Notes: generated from the sequence alone by a model not told the origin. Positions 8,144 to 17,214 are shown, counted from the stretch's first letter. The stretch is 40,247 bases of DNA from an uncultured Bacteroidales bacterium (GCA_903923925.1 CAIXZF010000103.1:1-40247), one strand, 5' to 3'. A program made the numbers and translations.

Positions 8144-9150
8144 TATCGTCCGGAAAGAGATTTCGGGATTCGTCCGTTTTTGATGGATTCAGACCTTAAT
8201 CTCCGGCCCACAATTCGTTCGACCATTTGCCCGATTTCCAGTACTTTATCAACATCGAGTTGAGTGTCGATTCCCATTTCATCCATCATCACAACCATAT
8301 CTTCGGTGGGAACCAATCCAACGAGGTTAGGATCTTTGTAATAATAGCTTCCGGTTCCGGAAACAGGAACCCCGCTTACAAAATTCGCAGGCTGTCCACC
8401 GATTCCACCCATAGTTGACTCAAAATTAAGCATTCCTGCCTGCAGGGCAGCCAGAACATTTGCCATTCCCCAACCCCTTGTTTGGTGAAAGTGAACGATT
8501 TGTTTTTCAGGTCTTCCGATCTGATCAAGGAGCATAGAATAATAATCGTAAACACGATCAGGAGAAGCAGAGCCATCGTGATCGGCATGTTCAACATCAC
8601 TGGCACCAATTTCGAACCAACGCTTTGCAAATTCAACTGCTTTCTTCATCTCAGTCGGACCTTCAATCGGGCAACCCCAGATTGTGCTCACGGTTCCATT
8701 AACTTTTAAACCGGCATCTTTTGCCATTGGAATATATTTTTCTGCCATTTTCCAATAGTCGTCCAAAGAAAGTCCTGAATTCTTTTTATGATGAGATTCA
8801 CTTGTAGATACCATCAGCAGGATTCTGTCGGGGCCATAGCCATCTTTCCTTGCCTGAATAGCTCTTTCTATTGCCTGTTCACGAATGGTGATTACAGTCA
8901 AGGAAACCTCCTTGATTAAATGAGCAATTTTCTTGCTGCTCCGCAGGCTTTTCATCACCTCATCGGCATCTTTGAATTGTGGCATACCTTTGGGATTTCC
9001 CATATTGGTAACTTCAATATGTTTGAAACCTGCAAGGATTAACTGCTCCGCCAGCCAGATTTTTGCTTCGGTCGGAATAAATATTTCTTCATGTTGAAAA
9101 CCGTCTCTGACAGTTATATCTCCAATTGTTACTTTTTTCGGATAATTCAT
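8143..9150 (-). CDS. HMG-CoA lyase-like / pyruvate carboxyltransferase-family protein
   Basis: A 335-residue DRE-TIM metallolyase homologue. R15-D16 lie in TVRDGFQ and the metal-binding H220-F-H222 in IVHFHQTRG, so the metal site looks intact. At the position of the HMG-CoA lyase loop cysteine (GGCP) it reads GGIGGQPA around residue 250, so the catalytic cysteine is absent. Other HMGL-like proteins of this length share that loop, followed by SGTGSYYYKDPN. It may therefore cleave a different acyl-CoA or act with the adjacent HMGL paralogue, with which it overlaps by one base. It sits 21 nt after scoB. The family call is secure; the reaction is not. Confidence 0.75.
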   Translation of the reverse strand: MNYPKKVTIGDITVRDGFQHEEIFIPTEAKIWLAEQLILAGFKHIEVTNMGNPKGMPQFKDADEVMKSLRSSKKIAHLIKEVSLTVITIREQAIERAIQARKDGYGPDRILLMVSTSESHHKKNSGLSLDDYWKMAEKYIPMAKDAGLKVNGTVSTIWGCPIEGPTEMKKAVEFAKRWFEIGASDVEHADHDGSASPDRVYDYYSMLLDQIGRPEKQIVHFHQTRGWGMANVLAALQAGMLNFESTMGGIGGQPANFVSGVPVSGTGSYYYKDPNLVGLVPTEDMVVMMDEMGIDTQLDVDKVLEIGQMVERIVGRRLRSESIKNGRIPKSLSGR

Positions 9151-9171
9151 TTGAGTTTAATATAATTTTTA

Positions 9172-9828
9172 TCAGATATTCATTTCCGGGATTTCTCCTT
9201 CAATAATAAGATTGCCTTCGGTAGCCTTTACAATATCTTCGACACTCACACCCGGAGCTCTTTCCACTAATTTAAAGCCTTCGGGAGTAACATCTACAAC
9301 AGCAATATCCGAAACAATTCTTTTCACACAGCTCACACCTGTGAGCGGAAGTGTGCAATTTTTAAGCAACTTTGAGTTCCCTTCCTTATCTGTATGCATC
9401 ATAGCAACAATGATGTTTCGGGCAGCTGCTACCAGATCCATTGCACCGCCCATTCCTTTTATCAGTTTTCCGGGAACTTTCCAGCTGGCAATATCTCCTT
9501 TTTCTGAGACTTCGAAGGCTCCCAGAACAGTAAGATTGATATGCCCGCCTCTTATCATGGCAAAGCTGAATGATGAATCGAAAAATGCAGCACCGGGTGT
9601 AGAGGTAACTGTTTGTTTTCCTGCATTTATTAAGTCAGGATCTACATCATCCGGGTGAGGGAAAGGCCCTATTCCAAGCAGTCCGTTTTCCGACTGTAAT
9701 ACAACTTCCATTCCTTCAGGGATATAGTTCGCTACAAGGGTAGGGATACCAATACCCAGGTTTACATAATACCCATCCTGAAGTTCCTGTGCAATTCGTT
9801 TTGCAATACCGTTTTTATCTAGGGCCAT
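9172..9828 (-). CDS. scoB: 3-oxoacid (acetoacetate) CoA-transferase subunit B
   Basis: A 218-residue beta subunit of a family I CoA-transferase (succinyl-CoA:3-oxoacid or acetate/acetoacetyl-CoA type). The catalytic glutamate that forms the enzyme-CoA thioester is E47 in LQSENGLLG. Other family blocks are the N-terminal [35 protein letters not shown] and KGMGGAMDL. Length is standard for the split B subunit. It follows scoA after 22 nt and precedes two HMG-CoA lyase homologues, which indicates that its substrate is acetoacetate made by HMG-CoA cleavage, converted to acetoacetyl-CoA. The CoA donor (succinyl-CoA or acetyl-CoA) cannot be told from sequence; atoA-type is the main alternative name. 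Confidence 0.9.
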   Translation of the reverse strand: MALDKNGIAKRIAQELQDGYYVNLGIGIPTLVANYIPEGMEVVLQSENGLLGIGPFPHPDDVDPDLINAGKQTVTSTPGAAFFDSSFSFAMIRGGHINLTVLGAFEVSEKGDIASWKVPGKLIKGMGGAMDLVAAARNIIVAMMHTDKEGNSKLLKNCTLPLTGVSCVKRIVSDIAVVDVTPEGFKLVERAPGVSVEDIVKATEGNLIIEGEIPEMNI

Positions 9829-9850
9829 AGTAGGTCAGTTTGATTAGGAT

Positions 9851-10543
9851 TTAACTGCGCGTAGTTACAAATTCAATTTTTTTCTCATATTTTTCACCCT
9901 GGAATATCCGCTGAACAAAGACTCCGGGGATGTGAATATGGTTTGGATCCAGTGTACCAACAGGCACTAATTCTTCAACTTCGGCAATCGTAATTTTGCC
10001 GGCTGTTGCCATAGCTGCATTGAAATTATTCGCTGTACGGTTAAAGATAAGGTTTCCGGCAGTATCACCATATTTAGCTTTTACAATGGCAAAATCTGCT
10101 ACCAGGGCTTCTTCGAGGAGGTGCATCTTTCCGTTAAACTCACGGACTTCTTTATTTCCCTGAACTTCTGTGCCGTAACCTGCAGGAACGAAAAATGCGG
10201 GAATACCGGCGCCACCAGCTCTGCAGCGTTCAGCCAGAGTACCCTGTGGGATTAAATCCACTTCAAGTTCGCCACTCAATAGTTGCCTTTCAAACTCCTT
10301 ATTTTCTCCTACATAGGAGGAAATCATTTTCTTTATCTGGTGCTTACGAAGAAGAATACCGAGCCCAAAATCGTCGACACCGGCATTGTTGGAAATACAG
10401 GTAAGTCCCTTAATATCTGTTTCACTTAAGGCTTTAATACAGTTTTCCGGAATTCCACAGAGTCCAAAACCTCCAAACATTACTGTCATGTTGTCTTTTA
10501 TCCCTTCAATTGCTTCCTGTGCATTTGCAACGACTTTATTCAT
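9851..10543 (-). CDS. scoA: 3-oxoacid (acetoacetate) CoA-transferase subunit A
   Basis: A 230-residue alpha subunit, partner of the adjacent ScoB. The CoA-transferase signature [13 protein letters not shown] begins at about residue 24, followed by [13 protein letters not shown] and the C-terminal [21 protein letters not shown]. This is the first gene of the operon scoA-scoB-HMGL-like-HMGL and has a -7-like box upstream. The subunits together move CoA onto acetoacetate, so the operon converts HMG-CoA to acetyl-CoA and acetoacetyl-CoA. Naming as scoA rather than atoD rests on context. Confidence 0.9.
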   Translation of the reverse strand: MNKVVANAQEAIEGIKDNMTVMFGGFGLCGIPENCIKALSETDIKGLTCISNNAGVDDFGLGILLRKHQIKKMISSYVGENKEFERQLLSGELEVDLIPQGTLAERCRAGGAGIPAFFVPAGYGTEVQGNKEVREFNGKMHLLEEALVADFAIVKAKYGDTAGNLIFNRTANNFNAAMATAGKITIAEVEELVPVGTLDPNHIHIPGVFVQRIFQGEKYEKKIEFVTTRS

Positions 10544-10583
10544 AATTTCAATTTTGAAGATCCTACACCATTATTTCAGTCCA

Positions 10584-10591
10584 CAAATATA
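10584..10591 (-). promoter_or_regulatory. Candidate -7 box of the scoAB-HMGL operon
   Basis: On the minus strand the sequence reads TATATTTG, a match to TAnnTTTG, 40 nt upstream of the scoA ATG. No -33 TTTG is seen at the right spacing, so support is partial. Confidence 0.4.
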
Positions 10592-10648
10592 TCCAAATAA
10601 ACATATACCTTTTAGCTAATGTTGATGTATTTCAACAAAAAAATGTTA

Positions 10649-12928
10649 CTATTTTATTGTAATTTCATCAATAAAAACCCATGATTTATTACCATGGTAT
10701 GGATGCCAATCAGGTAATATTTTTGTAGCATTAACAAGCATTCGAACATAGCGGGCTTTAGTTTTTCCTGGCTTTACGGTGTAGTTCCTTATGGGAGTTT
10801 CCCGTTTAAGGTCTTTCAGCTCGAATTCGGGCGCAGCTGAGCCGATCGTATTCCAAGTTTTTCCATCTGAACTTGTTAGAAATGTAACTCTCAGCGGATG
10901 CAATATCCACGATTTTGGAAATTGCAGTGAACTTAATGTAATCTCATTAAAAAGTGTATCCCTCTTTAGATCCAGCGTTATTACCGGATCCTGCCCTTCC
11001 CATCCCAACCAGTTTATTTTGTAATCTTCTGTTCCCCGAACCCCGTTTGTAAGCATTGCAGCTCCGAGGTGGGCATATCTCTTATCGGGCGGAGGTTCGC
11101 AATTCACAGGCATTTTAAAGGCTATATTCCCTTCTACCTGAACGTCGATAAAACGCAGTGTGTTTTTGTAATAATTGTCAACCGATAAGCCATTTTCATT
11201 CAGATGGGTCATTCGACTGCTTTTGCAAACAGCGTAGAAGTTGTCGAGCATTTGCCGCATATCCGCGCGAAGTGTATACTTTCCGTTTTTCAAACTATAC
11301 CAGCCTCTTTCGCCGAATAAATCTGTTTTAGCAATTTCCATCGCTGAGAATTGGATGGGAAGCCGGGCTGTTTTTACCCTGGCCAGAATTTCTGGTTTAT
11401 TCGCAACTTCTTTTTCGGCTTTGTCGAAAATATCATTGTATTTCTTAAGGTTTATTTCAGATAGAAAGGTGTTTTCATGCCATACAGGAGTACCATAAAT
11501 ATCGAGTTTATCTTTATGTTTTTGCAACTCGCTGTGAATCAGATCGAAATATTGACGGATGTGAGGGCCGGCTTCTTCATAGTAGCCTTTTAAAAAATCA
11601 TCAATAACAGCATCTGCATTGATATCTGGATTCCAAAGCAATTTACTGAGCAGATAGGCTTTTAGTTCAGCAAATTCAACGCCATAGTCGATATTACATT
11701 GTTGAAAATGTGCTGTAACATGATGTTTATTAAAAAACTGAATATTAGGCTGAAGGGTATGGAAAAGCGGGAAAGGGCAAAGATAATTAGTAAACTGCAC
11801 TTCATAATCCCATAACATTATTGAATTGCAAATGGCCGACCATCCTTCTATATCAGTAATAAATGACCTTGAAGTTGAATCTGTTTCTATTGGTTCAGAC
11901 CTGTTGAGTTCAATAGTACAAAGCGTAATCATAACGTTGGAAGCCGGTTTTGTTATCTTTGGCGGTACACGGGTATACTGATAGGCAAGGGTCGTAATGA
12001 TCTTGTCGGGGAATGAGTCTGCTACCTGATTTACAAATCGAAGAAGTGTTCCTGCGGGACTTCCTTCTGCTTCGTCCGTTGCCTTACAGGCTGGGCATTC
12101 ACAATGGTAGTAATTATCGTTCTGGCTTACCGACCAATATTTAATTTCAGGGTTACGGAGCATTACTTCACGTAGTTTATCCACCGTGATTTTAACCAGA
12201 TCGGGAGCCGATAAACATAACTGTCCCCAGGCTACCCGCTGCCCATTGATCATGGAAAAATACTCTGGATGCGTAGCGAAATATTTATCAGAAGGCAGGA
12301 GTTTGTCGAAGGTGTGCACATAATACTTGTCTTCTTTTTTTGTGCCCCAGAGGTCGTCAATAACTTGCAGTTTTCTCCAGTTTCTGTAGGTTCTGTCAAA
12401 AAAATACGGACCGTTCACTATTCGGATATACGCAGGAGGAACCTGCAGGTCGTCTATTTCCTTAAGTTTGATAGACTGCATTTTAGGTACTTTTTCAACC
12501 TCAGGGGAATAGCGGCGACAACCCAGATAATCTTCCAGAAATGAGTATACGGCATTAAAAACACCACTCCCGGTCTCTCCATATATCAGTATTTTGGAAT
12601 TGAATGTCTTTATCCAATACCCATCACCCTTAATAGAGGGGACCTGAATAAGAGCACTTTTTCCTCTGTTTCTGTTGGTACTTCCAATAAGAATTTCCTC
12701 GTTGACCTCTCTGCGGTCATCAGTATATATTGATAGTTCGGCCCTGGATATTTTTTTGATATAGTCGCGAAGGATTCCGGCAGCTTGTTTTTCTTCATTG
12801 CTGGCCTTTTCAGGGATAATGATACAGTATTCAGTTTTGCCTTTTTCAACAAGAACAATATCTTTTGCTGAAAGTACAGGCGGAAGCAGGAGACAGATGA
12901 ACAGTAACAAATTCTTTCCAGGTAACAT
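10649..12928 (-). CDS. Secreted DUF4838 glycosidase-like protein with discoidin-like C-terminus
   Basis: A 759-residue exported protein. Residues 1-21 are a signal peptide (LLLFICLLLPPVLSA). Residues of about 22-130 resemble the N-terminal accessory domain of alpha-glucuronidases and GH20-type enzymes (EEKQAAGILRDYIKKISRAE, then ILIGSTNRN). The central part (about 190-500) fits DUF4838, a TIM-barrel family related to glycoside hydrolases, with YWSVSQNDNYYHCECPAC near residue 270 and an aromatic-rich W/Y/H background. The last 140 residues look like a discoidin (F5/8 type C) beta-sandwich. A role in polysaccharide or glycoconjugate breakdown is likely, but the substrate is unknown. It stands alone, not in a polysaccharide-utilisation locus: no SusC/SusD pair adjoins it. 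Pfam assignments are from memory of family features. Confidence 0.78.
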   Translation of the reverse strand: MLPGKNLLLFICLLLPPVLSAKDIVLVEKGKTEYCIIIPEKASNEEKQAAGILRDYIKKISRAELSIYTDDRREVNEEILIGSTNRNRGKSALIQVPSIKGDGYWIKTFNSKILIYGETGSGVFNAVYSFLEDYLGCRRYSPEVEKVPKMQSIKLKEIDDLQVPPAYIRIVNGPYFFDRTYRNWRKLQVIDDLWGTKKEDKYYVHTFDKLLPSDKYFATHPEYFSMINGQRVAWGQLCLSAPDLVKITVDKLREVMLRNPEIKYWSVSQNDNYYHCECPACKATDEAEGSPAGTLLRFVNQVADSFPDKIITTLAYQYTRVPPKITKPASNVMITLCTIELNRSEPIETDSTSRSFITDIEGWSAICNSIMLWDYEVQFTNYLCPFPLFHTLQPNIQFFNKHHVTAHFQQCNIDYGVEFAELKAYLLSKLLWNPDINADAVIDDFLKGYYEEAGPHIRQYFDLIHSELQKHKDKLDIYGTPVWHENTFLSEINLKKYNDIFDKAEKEVANKPEILARVKTARLPIQFSAMEIAKTDLFGERGWYSLKNGKYTLRADMRQMLDNFYAVCKSSRMTHLNENGLSVDNYYKNTLRFIDVQVEGNIAFKMPVNCEPPPDKRYAHLGAAMLTNGVRGTEDYKINWLGWEGQDPVITLDLKRDTLFNEITLSSLQFPKSWILHPLRVTFLTSSDGKTWNTIGSAAPEFELKDLKRETPIRNYTVKPGKTKARYVRMLVNATKILPDWHPYHGNKSWVFIDEITIK

Positions 12929-12940
12929 ATTGATAGTATG

Positions 12941-12964
12941 TTCGTTCTTGAAATTTTGAACGAA
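12941..12964. repeat. Short inverted repeat between metallophosphoesterase and DUF4838 genes
   Basis: TTCGTTC (12941-12947) and GAACGAA (12958-12964) form a perfect 7-bp inverted repeat 13 nt upstream of the DUF4838 start. There is no T-run on the minus-strand side, so an operator is as plausible as a weak terminator. Confidence 0.4.
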
Positions 12965-12983
12965 TATAAGGAAAGAACGTGAA

Positions 12984-13850
12984 TTATAGTAATACTCTTT
13001 TCGCAGTTCCGGGATCCTGAAGGTAAAACTTTACAATGGATAATTCAGGACTGTCGGTGGCAGCGTTGAACGAAAATGTTTTTCCCGACTGCTCTGACCA
13101 ATATCCCGTAAGTCTGGTGGATTCATGAATATGGCCGTGCAGGGTAATCAGAGGCTGTTTCTCTTCAATAAACCTTTGAATAGCAATACTTCCTAAATGA
13201 ACATCCAGTGGCACATTTTCAAACATTTTGCCATCCAGTGCTGCCCTGTCGAGATTGCCTTTGTATGGTGGAGAATGGAAAAGAAATATTGATTTGTTCA
13301 AATAGTGACCATCAGTAAGGGCTGCCAATTCTTTTTGTATGCTTGTATGTTCAATATCAACTTCCGGATTTACCGTTCGGGATCCCTCGTTGGGAGGGAT
13401 ACAGCCGGGGTCAGTATACCTTGAAACGTCAAATCTTTCCCAATCCTTAAGTTGAAAAGGGGTGGGAGGTATCATGGAATAGCCATAAAACCTGAATTCT
13501 TTGTAATCAACCCAATTCATATGAAGATACTTCCAAAGGCCCTTTTTCTCAGATTCTATGAACAAAGGTTCAAAAAACCGGGGATCATCATTTCCTAAAA
13601 TCAATAGAACCAAGGGATAGTCATTGCCCATTTTCTCCTTCAGCTGGCCAAATTTCTTTGGAAGGTATTCCTCAGCAAATTCCTCTGCCGACAATCTTCC
13701 CGGTCCCCTTGCATGTGCATGAGGCAATAAATCGCCACCCATCAGCAGAACAGCCGGCCTCGAATTAATTATTTCGCTGAATAAAGAATCGTATCTGCTT
13801 AGCTTACCATGAAGGTCGGATACAAAAAAAACAAGATCCTGATCATTCAT
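12984..13850 (-). CDS. Calcineurin-like metallophosphoesterase
   Basis: A 288-residue cytoplasmic phosphoesterase with all the dinuclear-metal motifs in order: D12-L-H14 (VSDLHGK), GGD at 38-40, GND at 86-88 (LGNDDPR), H of FHSPPYKG near 192, and HGHIH near 236. It would hydrolyse a phosphomono- or diester; the substrate is unknown. It begins 3 nt after the stop of the sensor-nucleotidyltransferase gene, so the two are almost certainly one transcript and probably one process. No signal peptide is present. Confidence 0.85.
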   Translation of the reverse strand: MNDQDLVFFVSDLHGKLSRYDSLFSEIINSRPAVLLMGGDLLPHAHARGPGRLSAEEFAEEYLPKKFGQLKEKMGNDYPLVLLILGNDDPRFFEPLFIESEKKGLWKYLHMNWVDYKEFRFYGYSMIPPTPFQLKDWERFDVSRYTDPGCIPPNEGSRTVNPEVDIEHTSIQKELAALTDGHYLNKSIFLFHSPPYKGNLDRAALDGKMFENVPLDVHLGSIAIQRFIEEKQPLITLHGHIHESTRLTGYWSEQSGKTFSFNAATDSPELSIVKFYLQDPGTAKRVLL

Positions 13851-13853
13851 GAT

Positions 13854-14729
13854 TCAGAGGGATTTTTTTAGCATCATCGGTAGCAACCGGGCAGGGTCGT
13901 TCACGGCATTAATTTTCACAGTGAAACTGTCCTTTTGCAGAATGTCTTCATCGGTTTTGATATGGATATCCAAAAGCTGATCTGTGCGATAGCCGGTTTT
14001 CATGAAATTCATTTCTGCAAGGCAAAGACTCCATCCTTCAAACCATGCCAGTAATTGAAGCTTTTGTTCTGCTGATCCAACAAAATGGATCATCAGATCT
14101 ATATCGCTGCCAGGGCCGGATGTGGCGTTCTTCACGCTTCCAAGCAAGTACACCGCCTTTACACCAAAACGTGTTGAATCAAGCCGTGAAGCAATTAACT
14201 GAGCCATTCTGAAACGCCATTTCCAATGCTCATCGGAAGTAGGACCCAGGATGGGTTCTGTCATTTCATTCTCTTCGTGCCAGGAGGCCTGAAGCATTTC
14301 AATACTGCTTTTTACCCGCCTGGAGAAAATATGATCGGAAATAGTGTGTGCAATAGAGTTCAGCAATTTCTGTTCTTCTGCGAGAAACTGACTATTATTA
14401 ACAAGTTTAATAAGCTGAGTGTAAACCACCTCTACAAAACCGGCCATATTGTTGTCAACAATAATATCAGCCCGCTGAGTCCATTCGGTTTCTTTGAAAT
14501 CTGCCGATTGAAAATTCTTTCCTTCAAATACAATACGAACCTCGCAAATTGTTGGATACTGCCATCCCGGGGGTATTGTTTCTATAATTTTCCCGAAGAG
14601 ATGTTCCAATGATTGATTTTCAATATGCAGAATCTCCTCAATATGGTACAGGCAATTTAACTCTTTGGCCCGTTCATTCAGGCGTTCCAGAGCCTTCTTG
14701 AAAAACTGATCGCCACTATTGTAATTCAT
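13854..14729 (-). CDS. Nucleotidyltransferase fused to a histidine-kinase-type sensory domain
   Basis: A 291-residue two-part protein. Residues of about 10-110 (RLNERAKELNCLYHIEEIL, then IPPGWQYPTICEVRIVFEG and ADIIVDNN) look like the small GAF-like input domain often seen in front of histidine kinases and PEP-synthase-like proteins. Residues of about 185-291 carry a polymerase-beta-type nucleotidyltransferase fold: glycine-serine near 196 (LLGSVKNAT) and the metal-binding D-x-D of SDIDLMIHF near 209-211. The linker is helical and charged. The protein probably transfers a nucleotide to a protein or small molecule in response to a signal; neither is known. It is co-transcribed with the metallophosphoesterase, which suggests a modify/demodify pair, though this is inference. 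Confidence 0.75.
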   Translation of the reverse strand: MNYNSGDQFFKKALERLNERAKELNCLYHIEEILHIENQSLEHLFGKIIETIPPGWQYPTICEVRIVFEGKNFQSADFKETEWTQRADIIVDNNMAGFVEVVYTQLIKLVNNSQFLAEEQKLLNSIAHTISDHIFSRRVKSSIEMLQASWHEENEMTEPILGPTSDEHWKWRFRMAQLIASRLDSTRFGVKAVYLLGSVKNATSGPGSDIDLMIHFVGSAEQKLQLLAWFEGWSLCLAEMNFMKTGYRTDQLLDIHIKTDEDILQKDSFTVKINAVNDPARLLPMMLKKSL

Positions 14730-14751
14730 AAAAATGCAAGAATTATTTCGT

Positions 14752-14759
14752 CAAATTTA
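14752..14759 (-). promoter_or_regulatory. Candidate -7 box of the nucleotidyltransferase-phosphoesterase operon
   Basis: The minus strand reads TAAATTTG, matching TAnnTTTG, 22 nt before the ATG at 14729. It lies in the 41-nt gap after pruA. No correctly spaced -33 element is seen. Confidence 0.35.
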
Positions 14760-14770
14760 CTGCTTTTATA

Positions 14771-16408
14771 TTAAAGCATCTCCGGGTTCATAAATGGATA
14801 GCGGAAATCTGTTGGAGGTACAAGGTTTTCCTTAATTGTCCTTGGATTAATCCAGCGGAACAGGTTAAGATGTGAACCAGCTTTATCATTGGTGCCTGAT
14901 TGCCTGGAGCCGCCAAAAGGTTGTTGTCCAACAACAGCACCAGTTGGTTTATCATTGTAATAGAAGTTTCCTGCAGAATATTTAAGAACATTGCAGGCCC
15001 TGGTTAATGCACTTCGGTCGAGCGCAAATATGGAACCGGTTAATCCGTAAGGAGATGTTTGGTCAATTAACTGCAAAGTTTCCTCGAATTCCTTGTCTTT
15101 GTAAACAAATATGCTTAAAACTGGTCCGAAAATTTCCTCTTCCATTGTTATAAAATGTGGATTTGCTACCTGGATTACGGTAGGTTCAATAAAATACCCT
15201 TCCGATTTGTCACCATTTCCACCAAAGATTACTGCTGCATCTGCTGATTCCCTTGCTTTATTGATGTAACCCATAATTCGGTTAAAAGCTTTTTCATCAA
15301 TCACCGCATTCATAAAGTTCCCGAAATCACGGGGATCGCCGATTTTAATCTCATCTATCATTTCGCCGATTTTCTGCTTCACCTCTGGCCACATCGATTC
15401 AGGAACATAAGCTCTTGAGGCAGCAGAACATTTCTGTCCCTGGAACTCAAAACTTCCTCTGACCATTGCAGTTGAAACTTCGTCGGGATTTGCCGAAGGA
15501 TGAACCATAATAAAGTCTTTTCCACCGGTTTCACCAACAATTCGTGGATAGGATTTGTAATGTTCGATATTCGTGGCAACACGCTTCCAGATCCTGTTAA
15601 ATGTTGCATTAGAACCTGTAAAATGAATACCTCCCAGGTCGCGGTTGGGAATGACCGCTTCTCCAACCGCGGGGCCATCTCCCGGAATGAAGTTAATAAC
15701 TCCATCGGGCAGGCCAGCTTCCTGGAAGATTTTCATTAGCAAATAATTGGAGTACATTGCAGTATGCGAAGGCTTCCACACCATTGTATTGCCCATTAGT
15801 ACCGGGGCCATATTCAGATTTGATGCTATGGAGGTGAAATTAAATGGCGTAACAGCAAAAACAAATCCTTCGAGTGGCCGGTATTCTATACGGTTAATTA
15901 TACCAGGTTCGCTCTGTGGCTGATTGTTATAGACATCAGACATAAACCAGGCATTGAATTTTAAAAAATCGATAGACTCACATGCAGCATCTATTTCAGC
16001 CTGGTAAACATTTTTACTTTGTCCCAGCATTGTTGTGGCATTGATGGCAGCACGGTATTTTTTAGTCATTAACTCTGCAGCTTTCATGCTAATCGACATG
16101 CGCTCAACCCATGAAACAGATTCCCAGTCCCTGTGTGCTTTCATTGCCGCCTCAATTGCCATTGTAATTTCTTTTGAGGTAGCCTGATGAGAACGGGCAA
16201 GAATATGTCCATGATTATGTGGCATCACTACATCTTCAGTGATCCCTGTATAAATTTCTTTTCCACCTATAATCAATGGTATATCAATGACTTCCGTCGT
16301 CATCTTATCCATAGATTCTATTAAAGCTTTTCGTTCGGCACTTCCGGGTGCATAGGATTTAATTGGTTCATTCTGAGGCTTTTCCAGACTAAAAATTGCA
16401 TTATTCAT
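14771..16408 (-). CDS. pruA: 1-pyrroline-5-carboxylate dehydrogenase
   Basis: A 545-residue aldehyde dehydrogenase of the ALDH4A1 (P5CDH) type, oxidising glutamate semialdehyde to glutamate with NAD+ in the second step of proline catabolism. Catalytic C327 lies in FQGQKCSAASRA. The general-base glutamate is in VGETGGKDFIMV, the NAD-binding FTGSNATFNRI precedes it, and the family-specific C-terminal PFGGSRQSGTNDKAGS is present. Length fits stand-alone P5CDH of the eukaryote/Bacteroidota type, not bifunctional PutA. No proline dehydrogenase gene is in the window. The gene is divergent from the flavodoxin-fold reductase, with 187 nt between them that contain phased TTGTTCA repeats. Confidence 0.93.
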   Translation of the reverse strand: MNNAIFSLEKPQNEPIKSYAPGSAERKALIESMDKMTTEVIDIPLIIGGKEIYTGITEDVVMPHNHGHILARSHQATSKEITMAIEAAMKAHRDWESVSWVERMSISMKAAELMTKKYRAAINATTMLGQSKNVYQAEIDAACESIDFLKFNAWFMSDVYNNQPQSEPGIINRIEYRPLEGFVFAVTPFNFTSIASNLNMAPVLMGNTMVWKPSHTAMYSNYLLMKIFQEAGLPDGVINFIPGDGPAVGEAVIPNRDLGGIHFTGSNATFNRIWKRVATNIEHYKSYPRIVGETGGKDFIMVHPSANPDEVSTAMVRGSFEFQGQKCSAASRAYVPESMWPEVKQKIGEMIDEIKIGDPRDFGNFMNAVIDEKAFNRIMGYINKARESADAAVIFGGNGDKSEGYFIEPTVIQVANPHFITMEEEIFGPVLSIFVYKDKEFEETLQLIDQTSPYGLTGSIFALDRSALTRACNVLKYSAGNFYYNDKPTGAVVGQQPFGGSRQSGTNDKAGSHLNLFRWINPRTIKENLVPPTDFRYPFMNPEML

Positions 16409-16445
16409 ATAAATATCAAATAATTTAGAAACGTTTTAAATAAGA

Positions 16446-16482
16446 TTGTTCAGATTCAACAACAATTGTTCAGATTTGTTCA
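16446..16482. promoter_or_regulatory. Three phased TTGTTCA heptamers in the pruA-reductase divergent region
   Basis: TTGTTCA occurs at 16446-16452, 16466-16472 and 16476-16482, offsets of 20 and 10 bp, so all lie on the same helical face. The first two are part of a 12-bp direct repeat ATTGTTCAGATT (16445 and 16465). They start 38 bp upstream of the pruA ATG. A regulator binding array is a reasonable reading, unproven. Confidence 0.45.
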
Positions 16483-16595
16483 TTCAACTGCAATTCTGAA
16501 TGGAATACAAATTGAATAAAACATGAACCAATTTCGCTGAATTTTGTTAAATTTATCGCTTCAAAAAATTAAACAATATTTCCGATAATTAACTT

Positions 16596-17180
16596 ATGAA
16601 TTATCTCATTATATATACTCATCCCAATAATAACAGTTTTAGTAATGCTATTCTTGATAAAGTAGTAAGTAAGTTAACTTCAGAAAATCAACAAGTAACA
16701 GTTCGCGACTTATATGCACTTGATTTTAATCCGGTTTTAAAACCACTTGATTTTGATGGAATTAAAACAGGAAATATTCCTGAGGAGATCCGGATTGAGC
16801 AAGAATTTATTAGAGCTGCTGATGTTTTTATTTTTATTTATCCTGTTTGGTGGGGAGGAATGCCGGCAATTCTAAAAGGGTATATCGATCGTACGTATAT
16901 GCATGGGTTTGCTTTTGTTTACAATGAAATTGAAAAGAAAGGACTGTTTGCCGGTAAAAAGGTCATACTTTTTAATACACATGGAACACCAAAAGAGGAA
17001 TACGATGCAAATGGGATGACGAAGGCAATGGCCACTGTAACTGCAAAGGGTATTTTCGATTTTTGTGGCGCGGAGGTGCTTAATCATTCATTTTTTGGTA
17101 ATGTTACACTAAAGGAGGATGGTAGCTGGCAAGAACATCTTGATGAGGTTACTACTGTTTTAAATGCCATAATAGTCTGA
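16596..17180 (+). CDS. NAD(P)H-dependent flavodoxin-fold quinone reductase
   Basis: A 194-residue protein of the flavodoxin_2 family (NQO1/KefF/MdaB type), binding FMN or FAD and reducing quinones or related electrophiles with NAD(P)H in the cytosol. The N-terminal beta strand and flavin-phosphate loop are YLIIYTHPNNNSFSNAIL; the flavin-ring loop is FIYPVWWGGMPAILKGYIDR, followed by HGFAF; a later loop is LFNTHGTPKEEY. Length matches the family. It has no close operon partner and is divergent from pruA. The exact substrate is unknown. Confidence 0.85.
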   Translation: MNYLIIYTHPNNNSFSNAILDKVVSKLTSENQQVTVRDLYALDFNPVLKPLDFDGIKTGNIPEEIRIEQEFIRAADVFIFIYPVWWGGMPAILKGYIDRTYMHGFAFVYNEIEKKGLFAGKKVILFNTHGTPKEEYDANGMTKAMATVTAKGIFDFCGAEVLNHSFFGNVTLKEDGSWQEHLDEVTTVLNAIIV

Positions 17181-17214
17181 TTTTTTCCTTTCGCGGGCGT
17201 TTTCCCTTTTTATC

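Noticed and set aside
10621-10636. GTTGA/TCAAC hairpin followed by A-run near the scoA upstream region
   Set aside because: The stem is only 5 bp, and the T-run is on the wrong side for the minus-strand genes; it is too weak to call a terminator.
10649-12928. DUF4838 gene plus TonB receptors as a polysaccharide-utilisation locus
   Set aside because: No SusD-like lipoprotein or SusC/SusD pair is present, and the receptors are about 5.6 kb or more away with unrelated genes between.
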